A stretch of DNA of 64,000 nt, from assembly GCF_040183065.1 (NCBI RefSeq), contig NC_091125.1:127786621-127850620 (forward strand), written 5' to 3'. Positions 58,636-64,000 of the stretch are shown here, one piece after another; the stretch's first letter is position 1, and each line of letters starts with the position of its first letter. A program made the translations under genes and the position numbers. Origin of the DNA: Periplaneta americana. Lineage: Eukaryota > Arthropoda > Insecta > Blattodea > Blattidae. The notes below the pieces were generated by a model. The model was given only the letters and a program-made list of their open reading frames with translations. It ran no database searches and was not told the DNA's origin.

Positions 58636-59093
58636 GCCTATAGAATGAACTGTAAGTAATGTCATTAATTTCAGTGGATTATTCTTTGAGATATTTCAAA
58701 CAAAAATATTAAATAGAATTTTACTCAATTTTGCTTTCTTTTCGAGATACAAATTGTTTTAAATAAAAAAAAAACATTTCATAGCGTGTTTTGGGAAAGT
58801 GTGTTACGATTAATGATTAAAAGAATTTTAGTTTTGTCCTTTAAACGTGCAGAAATTTGATCCGAACAAATGTCACTTTTCGTTCAATCATATATCATCA
58901 TGTCAATGACTGGCCATGTTGGGGATTCAATCAATGGCTTTCACAAAACACGATGTGAAATATTTCATATAAAACAGTTATCTCGAAAAGGAAGCAAAAA
59001 CGAGAAAAATTGTATTTTACTTTTTTGTTCCAAATGTCTCAAAGAATAACCCCCTCAAATTAATGGCATTTCTTACGGTTCACTCTAAATAGC
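58636..59093. mobile_element. Foldback element, ~150-bp arms
   Basis: gaatgaactgtaagtaatgt, ttattctttgagatatttca and ttgctttcttttcgagata on the left are mirrored at the right (ccttaccgtt-type end, tgtctcaaagaataa, tatctcgaaaaggaagcaa). Arms have about 80% apparent match. Non-coding. Confidence 0.65.
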
Positions 59094-59326
59094 CCGTTTT
59101 TCATTATGAACTAATTTACATTGTTACGGGCCACTATTTTCGTATCTAATGGTTGAATCTATTACATAAGTTTTGGAAGGCTACTATGTTACTCCGGGTT
59201 CCATCATTGTTCACAGCGAAACTTCTTCATAGCACTGGAAAACTTTATGCTCTAGTGGGCCTTTAAGTTAAGGTCTATGCTGTCGAGAATTGATTAATAA
59301 ACCTTTATGAGGGCAGCTGCCGAGAA

Positions 59327-59329
<3 letters not shown>

Positions 59330-59382
<53 letters not shown>
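59330..59382. repeat. (ATT)n microsatellite
   Basis: About 17 ATT units, no adjacent element end recognised. Confidence 0.9.
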
Positions 59383-59384
<2 letters not shown>

Positions 59385-59989
59385 TCCTTCCCATCTTCGT
59401 GAGCATTGTGTAAAAACACTGTACAATTGAATTTAATTAATGCAAATCTACTGCTTCAGACAACACGGAAAAAATGGAAAAAAACTGTTACAAATCTACA
59501 CTCTGTGAAAGAAAATAAACCTCCAGGCGACTTCCTGGAAATGAAGCCGGGTTTGCTGAGTTCATAATTCAAACGCTGCTAGCCACAGGAGAGACCTTGA
59601 TTGAACGTCCTATACAAAATTAATAATTACAACCTTGTAGTCACATGCTCCTCGTCAACACCAATTACCACCCTTCATATCGCAGTCCACAGATTAAATT
59701 ATCCATAAATCTCCAGATGGGATTTGTGCCTCATCTCCACTATGTGAGAGACATTAGGCTAGCTATACGATAATAATGAACCACATAATAGCCATGAACA
59801 ATATAACAATGCACTAATGTTCATCTGTTAATACGGCTATTCACGTTATTACTATCAATCAGTGGTTCCCAAACATTTTTGATCGCGGATCCCTTTCGAC
59901 TCGAAAAAAGGTTCTCGGATCCTCAAATTAAATTAATTAAATTAATCACTATATTAATATAGATATAAATTTAATATGCCTCCATATTT

Positions 59990-60226
59990 GAAGGGTTCAG
60001 AACCATAGTGGGCCAAGCGCCATTTACAAAAACCGTAAAAAACAAGAGTTAAAATGAAGTTATTACCATAATTCAATGAAAACATATAGCAAGTAATATA
60101 AAGTATACACGTTAAAACTAAACGATATGTCAATCTTCATTAAACTATGGTATTCACTTAACTTTAACCCTTGCTTTCTCCGTTTTTAATAAATGGCGCT
60201 TGGCCCACTATGGCTCTGAACCCTTC
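59990..60226. mobile_element. MITE (GAAGGGTTCAGAA family), ATTT duplication
   Basis: 237 bp; ends GAAGGGTTCAGAACCATAG and CTATGGCTCTGAACCCTTC, flanked by ATTT (59986-59989, 60227-60230). Inserted inside the hAT-like element, so younger than it. Confidence 0.85.
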
Positions 60227-61071
60227 ATTTATATTCTGTACATCGACGATATGTCTACAAGTACATTAATTACCATGCATAGCCATGAGTTCATAAACAT
60301 GCAGTAGTATTTACAAACTGCGTGTATTTTTTTTTTCAGTAATTACATGCATAATTATAAAAAATTTACCTTCTAATTGCTAATGTAAAGAATAGGTTGT
60401 TTCCGGTATGACGCCTCTATAGCATTGTCGGTTTTCGCACTTTTCACCAACGTATTCTGACACTGTTTTAACCCTTCAAGTTTACGTTGAAAAAATGTAG
60501 GCCTATGTTTTTGTTTTTACATTCTGAGTGGTTTGTTTCCAATTGTCTACGCAGTTTTGCGGACAATAAAGAACTGTTACTTAACAATTTGTTACATAGC
60601 ACACAAAGGGCGTCCGGAGCAATTTTATTGCCTCTATACTAAATTCAAGAGCCACATATGATTCATCATATTTTCGTTTTCTGGTTGATTCACCAGTTTT
60701 TAAATTAGCAGTACTGAGGTGTGATACATTACAAGATGATTGACTGGTTTCTGAATTTATAGAACTGTCATTTTTATTCTTTTATTAGCCACCGATCCAT
60801 TGAGACGACACTGTATAATATGAAAATTAAAATTATTCGTAATATTAAATTAATATTATTGCATTCGGAATCAAATACAGGCACTTATTAACACACAATT
60901 TAACACGAACACCTCATAAAAGCCTGCTCGTATTGAATGAATAAAAAGTGACTTCACAAAAATAGTGCACAACAATGGACGAAATTCGTTTATTTTTAAA
61001 AATACGTGTCAAAATTTATTGCTGATTAAATAACATTGTCAATCAAATTTACTTTACAATTAAGACTTTAA

Positions 61072-62054
61072 GGCCCGATTGTATAAACCATTTAATCTTA
61101 GATCAGAGGTTAAATTGATCCTTGTTTCAGCTTAACTTGGAATTTTGTGTTGTATAAAGTCTAATCTGAGATTAATTTGTCTCAAACTAAAGTCAACTTT
61201 GACTGAAGAAATTTCTCCGATTAAGTTAGATGATCCAAGTTCAGTTATTTCTTTTCTGTTTGAAATATACGAGTGATAGATTGTGCAAATAAAATATCCA
61301 TTATTATTAATATCAATAGATATGATAGGTACATTTATATATATTTCTTTCAATTTCTTGCCTTAACAGAAAAACAATCTTATATTTTATAAGGCTCTAT
61401 CGTGTTCAGCAGTATCAAATAACATAACCTATAATTATATTATGTTTATAACAACCATTAATTATTAATGGATATGATAGGTACATTCATAAATTTTCAA
61501 TTTACTGTATTACTAAACGAAAATTGTCGTTTTATAAAGCTTTATTATGTTTAGCAGTATCAAACATCATAACATGTTAACAACTCGGAGAACAGTCAAC
61601 CTTCTTCTTATTGTCCGCCATTATTTACATTACACAAAAAACCAGTGTCTCCAACAGAGTATACGGAAAGTCGCCAAAAAGTAGTTGTAAAGTCGCTAGA
61701 TTTCTTATTATCAACAAAGAAAGATTAAATTTTGTCACTATTGGGGTGCTAAAAAGGTCACTAAATCCCTATTTAAGCAATATAAAAGTTAAAAGAAATT
61801 GTTGTTGAAAAAGAGTTAATATCGCTAGATTGGCAACACTGAACAAACCTGTATAACATGGTCCGCGCATCACGTATTTCACCTGTTTATGCGATGTTGC
61901 CAGATCCTTTTCACTTGAACTTAAATTGCATTTGAACCAAGGTAATTTGATCGCAGAAAAGTTTTATACAATAGAAGAAGTGTTTGAACTCGGTTCACTT
62001 TTCGATCTACGATCAAAGTTGATCTTTAGTCAGGGAGTTTTATACAATTGGGCC
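61072..62054. mobile_element. PIF/Harbinger-like MITE (TAA duplication)
   Basis: Ends GGCCCGATTGTATAAA and TTTATACAATTGGGCC are inverted with one mismatch; TAA flanks both ends (61069-61071, 62055-62057). Subterminal gatcaaagttgatc-like and gatc-rich motifs occur at both ends. 983 bp without transposase; nested in the hAT-like element. Confidence 0.75.
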
Positions 62055-62720
62055 TAAGTCTCCGAGCACATTTACAAAAACTTATTCTTACACCGTTGGT
62101 CTGGAGAGAAAAAACTGCGAACATTCACACACACAAGCATATAAGAACTAACTAATAATTCGCCACCCTCGCCAAGCAGACAAAAATTTACAGTAGAATT
62201 TGGCTTCCTTAACTGAGAAAAGAAAGTCGTGTTTTTTACAACAGCTCGAAGGCCAGCTCACGCAAGGGTGAGATCTGGTCATCTACTCTTGCCGATATTC
62301 TAATTTTCACAAGTACTGTATAATCGCGTCAAGAAAAGCGGTAGTATTGCATGTTATTTATTTCAAAATATAGATTATCACCAACCGCGGATCCCCTGAT
62401 AAGTGTTGGCGCCGTGGGGCACAGTTTGGGAACCACTGGTATAAATAATATTTGATTCTACTTCTACTTAACCTGAAGTCAAAATAAGTGAAATAACTTC
62501 AGTACGACAAATCATAAATATTTACTAATATTTAATAGTAGGCCTAAAATATGAATACAGACTGACAATCTTTATGAACCATATATATGCATTACACGTT
62601 CTAGGAAAAAGTCAAGTCCACTCCTATCACCTTACTCCAAGGTTCATTTATTACTGTTTTTATGTCCGCGTGTTTAAATAAGTTCAACACAAACACAAAA
62701 TTTCAACGGATCTGATCTCA

Positions 62721-64000
62721 CTATTTCTTTTTCTGTTTTCCCCACACTGGTCTACAGAATTTACGTATTCGTCTACTACCCCTATCACATCTTCCAGCCC
62801 ATGGCGCCCTCACCAAGTGACGTCGCCATCTTGTCTGTTCTTCGCAATCGCATTTGAATTCACAACCCATATAAAAATGACGACCGATTGCATTAAATTT
62901 TTCCCATAGATCATTCTCGACACACGCAAATTCTAGATCAATACTTTCTTCCTTTGAAACTTGAACAGGATCTTCAAATGAAGTGCTAGAGACCGTGAAC
63001 CATTCTTGCTCAAATATCCTCTTGATCAAATCTTGTTCTTGTTCACCAAACCAGCCATCGGCAACATTGTGGTCATCGTAAGTTACTTCCCAGTCATCGT
63101 CACTGCTTTCTGAACTATTTTCTTCTGGTGATAGATCAACGTTTGCACCACCTAACCACTGGCGTAAGATATCTTTAGTGTTCTGGATGAATCCTCCATC
63201 AGCTAGGATTCTAGATGGTGATGCATCTTCATTCGGTGTTGCTTCACTACGAGAAACCAGGTTACGTGTCAGGGACGGCTTTGATGGTGTGAAAAACTTA
63301 TCAGCGGTGCTTCCCAAGTTTTTGTTGAAGTTACTGGATACACTTTCTTGATCATCAGTAAATACGTCTCTCAAAACATACCGATCAGTGGAATCGTAAG
63401 GATCAGAATCCGGAAACTCAGGTCGTTTCTCTGAGACATCTTTGGATATTGTTGTTCTTGTTGCTGCTGTTGTTCTTGTTGGAAGAACCATATCTCCAAA
63501 CACTTCTGTATTAAAACGCAAAGTATTCACCGAGAATGAAGTCTCATTACTTCTTCTTAAATTATATTTTGGTGTTGTAGAAGTCTTCACTTCTTCTTCC
63601 GCAAGAATCCCACCCACTAATTTGTCAATATCTAACACAAAGTTATTTACAAGTCTATTCAACGCGTTTGAATACGTTTTACTTCCTTCGGTGTGATTGT
63701 TGAAATCTGGGGAACTTTCGGAGTCCTCCTCTGAAAACATTTGGTTCACTAATTCATCAGTATCTAATCCAAATTTACTCAAGAACGTCCTACGAGATGG
63801 TTTAGAATTATCGTAATTTTGTTGTGAGTTCACACCACTAAACACGTTCACTCTATTTTCACCATGCGTAGAATGTTGAAGATTCTGGAGCTTGTTTAAG
63901 AAATTTCCATTTTCGTTATTGGCATCCCACCGAACGCCATCCGAAGAAACTCTAATATCAGAAATATGGGAACTTTGATCTTGTACACTTATCTCTTTGC
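62721..64000 (-). CDS. Partial gene: acidic protein with basic six-Cys C-terminal domain
   Basis: The frame is open from the stop at 62721 through the window edge, at least 425 residues, so the 5' end and any signal peptide lie beyond 64000. The N-terminal and central parts are Ser/Asp/Glu/Asn-rich with two related segments (RTFLSKFGLDTDELVNQMFS and RLVNNFVLDIDKLVGGILAE) that look like an internal duplication. The last 67 residues change character: six cysteines (CVEND, MGCEFKCDC, GRCDRG, KFCRPV) and many Arg, Lys and Trp (TRWRRHLVRAPWAGRC). An acidic region before a cationic Cys domain recalls precursor proteins whose acidic part masks a basic one, but no family is recognised. A GTGAGAT donor-like sequence overlaps the stop codon. 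Same strand as the other secreted genes; I place it in the cluster with moderate confidence. Confidence 0.75.
   Translation of the reverse strand, partial: KEISVQDQSSHISDIRVSSDGVRWDANNENGNFLNKLQNLQHSTHGENRVNVFSGVNSQQNYDNSKPSRRTFLSKFGLDTDELVNQMFSEEDSESSPDFNNHTEGSKTYSNALNRLVNNFVLDIDKLVGGILAEEEVKTSTTPKYNLRRSNETSFSVNTLRFNTEVFGDMVLPTRTTAATRTTISKDVSEKRPEFPDSDPYDSTDRYVLRDVFTDDQESVSSNFNKNLGSTADKFFTPSKPSLTRNLVSRSEATPNEDASPSRILADGGFIQNTKDILRQWLGGANVDLSPEENSSESSDDDWEVTYDDHNVADGWFGEQEQDLIKRIFEQEWFTVSSTSFEDPVQVSKEESIDLEFACVENDLWEKFNAIGRHFYMGCEFKCDCEEQTRWRRHLVRAPWAGRCDRGSRRIRKFCRPVWGKQKKK

Larger units (their letters stand above)
59860..62438. mobile_element. hAT-like element (2.58 kb) with nested MITEs
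   Basis: Left end CAGTGGTTCCCAAAC and right end GTTTGGGAACCACTG are perfectly inverted over 15 bp, with a GCGGATCCC / GGGATCCGCG-type subterminal match. Flanking octamers CTATCAAT (59852-59859) and GTATAAAT (62439-62446) agree at six of eight positions, fitting a decayed 8-bp hAT duplication. No transposase frame is seen. It hosts the MITE at 59990 and the Harbinger-like element at 61072. Confidence 0.75.

Noticed and set aside
1-64000. CRISPR arrays, operons, bacterial ribosome binding sites or a prophage
   Set aside because: The direct repeats present are satellites or transposons without spacer structure, and gene structure (splice donors, TATA/initiator promoters) is eukaryotic.

Overview
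The window is eukaryotic nuclear DNA from an insect. A cockroach or termite (Blattodea) is my best guess, from the mix of tRNA-derived SINEs, LINEs, foldback elements and very many (TAA)n arrays; this is inference, with no species marker in the window. The DNA is AT-rich, has no operon-like spacing, and consists mostly of transposable elements around a few widely spaced genes.

Gene content. Eight credible host genes lie at about 2.3-3.0, 7.0-7.4, 12.8-14.1, 18.2-18.8, 29.3-29.7, 43.8-44.5, 49.7-50.8 and 62.7->64.0 kb. All eight are on the minus strand. In the seven with a visible N-terminus, a signal peptide is followed at once by a low-complexity mature chain in one large coding exon: acidic, Tyr/Pro-rich, Thr-rich mucin-like, Pro-rich or Lys/Arg-rich. 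Two (43.8 and 49.7 kb) are clear paralogues with the same four-cysteine tail and an SGHWYK ending. A third (18.2 kb) carries one copy of the same cysteine module. Five genes have a consensus splice donor at, or shortly before or after, the stop codon, which suggests a shared gene structure despite very divergent sequence. I read this as a tandem cluster of lineage-restricted secreted proteins of unknown function.

Mobile and repeated DNA. There are three LINE reverse-transcriptase fragments, two further decayed LINE pieces, a Penelope-like GIY-YIG fragment, an internally deleted mariner, pieces resembling tyrosine-recombinase (Crypton-like) transposons, a 2.6-kb hAT-like element with two nested MITEs, several TIR MITE families with TA, TAA, TTAA, 4-bp AT-rich or 8-bp target duplications, at least seven tRNA-derived SINE families, and a 3.06-kb long inverted repeat at 22.8-25.8 kb. 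Tandem DNA includes a 1.8-kb array of ~65-bp units at 4.9-6.7 kb, a ~690-bp tandem duplication at 0.6-2.1 kb and a period-5 CCTAT-like array at 26.7-27.2 kb.

Viral fossil. At 43.1-43.5 kb a broken superfamily-3 helicase segment with an intact Walker A motif looks like an endogenous parvovirus-like (densovirus NS1-type) sequence. It has a frameshift and is cut off by a (GAT)n array, and it lies about 0.3 kb downstream of the stop codon of the 43.8-kb secreted-protein gene.
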